From: JANNSX01 sp041397825
GTDB lineage: Bacteria > Pseudomonadota > Alphaproteobacteria > Rhizobiales > Hyphomicrobiaceae
Assembly: GCA_041397825.1 (NCBI GenBank)
Contig: JAWKVX010000004.1
Coordinates: 310,001 to 374,000, forward strand
Reading direction: 5' to 3'
Length of the DNA stretch: 64,000 nt
Below, piece by piece: positions 63,948 to 64,000 of this stretch. Below the pieces are notes generated by a model, which ran no database searches, was not told where the DNA came from, and saw nothing but the letters and a program-made list of their open reading frames with translations. The position numbers and the translations under genes are program-made. The stretch's first letter is position 1. Each line of letters begins with the position of its first letter.

Positions 63948-64000
63948 GCACGAAGCGGTCGCGTGGCGCAAAGCCCAGCGCGCGATAGAGGCGCTCAGCT
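63928..64000 (-). CDS. GNAT-family acetyltransferase, C-terminal end (runs off right edge)
   Basis: The minus strand reads AERLYRALGFAPRDRFVLMS then RVV and a stop at 63928-63930. AERLYRxLGF is the usual last helix and strand of GNAT N-acetyltransferases. Only 23 residues are in the window. It overlaps the BKACE 3' end by 20 bp, convergently. Confidence 0.6.
   Translation of the reverse strand, partial: AERLYRALGFAPRDRFVLMSRVV

Overview
The window is GC-rich, gene-dense chromosomal DNA of an alphaproteobacterium, most likely of the order Hyphomicrobiales (Rhizobiales). The evidence is gene content: an IscR-led suf operon, an aapJQMP general L-amino-acid transporter, a DUF2842 protein, the yajC-secD-secF-Mth938-phytoene-synthase-like order, split XdhC with a MoeA/MocA fusion, and Exo-type polysaccharide genes. 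The genus cannot be told from the sequence. No tRNA, rRNA, IS element, prophage or CRISPR array was found. LAYOUT. 1-1.8 kb: 5' part of uvrA and an alpha/beta hydrolase, both on the minus strand. 1.9-10.2 kb: an iron-sulfur assembly operon, iscR, NifS-like desulfurase, sufB, small membrane protein, sufC, sufD, sufS, sufT, sufA, small membrane protein. A strong promoter precedes it, with a TGA-N9-TCA operator on its -35 box. 10.3-15.5 kb: CoxE-like VWA protein, tyrS, anmK, DUF6232-like membrane protein. 15.5-17.1 kb: a structured 0.5-kb intergenic region and an RTX calcium-binding protein. 17.3-26 kb: an FMN/FAD/Fe-S oxidoreductase, divergent aapJQMP, then a DMT exporter coupled to a homocysteine methyltransferase-like gene. 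26-27.2 kb: nhaA. 27.4-41.5 kb: a 1503-residue secreted protein ending in 17 four-cysteine repeats, then an exopolysaccharide locus (Wzy-like polymerase, polyprenyl-phosphate glycosyltransferase, GT4, export lipoprotein, Wzz/Wzc-like protein with a degenerate kinase domain, CelD-type acyltransferase, polysaccharide deacetylase). 41.5-48 kb: housekeeping genes (DUF2842, ctaA, radC, map, sfsA, CinA-like, HpaI-like aldolase, DUF815 ATPase). 48.2-53.2 kb: yajC, secD, secF, Mth938/NDUFAF3-like, a PuuD-like membrane protein and an NDUFAF6-like protein, with two palindromic elements between secD and secF. 53.2-57.9 kb: a secreted SGNH hydrolase, then two XdhC genes and a MoeA/MocA fusion for molybdenum-cofactor maturation. 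58-59.6 kb: a lipoprotein and a secreted DUF1353 protein. 59.7-64 kb: DUF1330, a 2OG-Fe(II) oxygenase-like protein, a trimethylamine-dehydrogenase homologue with an altered pocket coupled to a BKACE (DUF849) enzyme, and the tail of a GNAT acetyltransferase. HOW THE GENES WORK TOGETHER. The suf block makes Fe-S clusters, and both Fe-S flavoenzymes in the window would need them. The exo block builds, exports and modifies a surface polysaccharide, and the Cys-repeat protein may be part of the same extracellular matrix. The two amine-type flavoenzymes, BKACE and the amino-acid transporter point to catabolism of methylated amines, betaines and amino acids. The most novel items are the Cys-repeat protein, the non-catalytic-looking Wzc domain, the re-tooled TMADH homologue, the structured region at 15.7-15.9 kb and the secD-secF palindromes.
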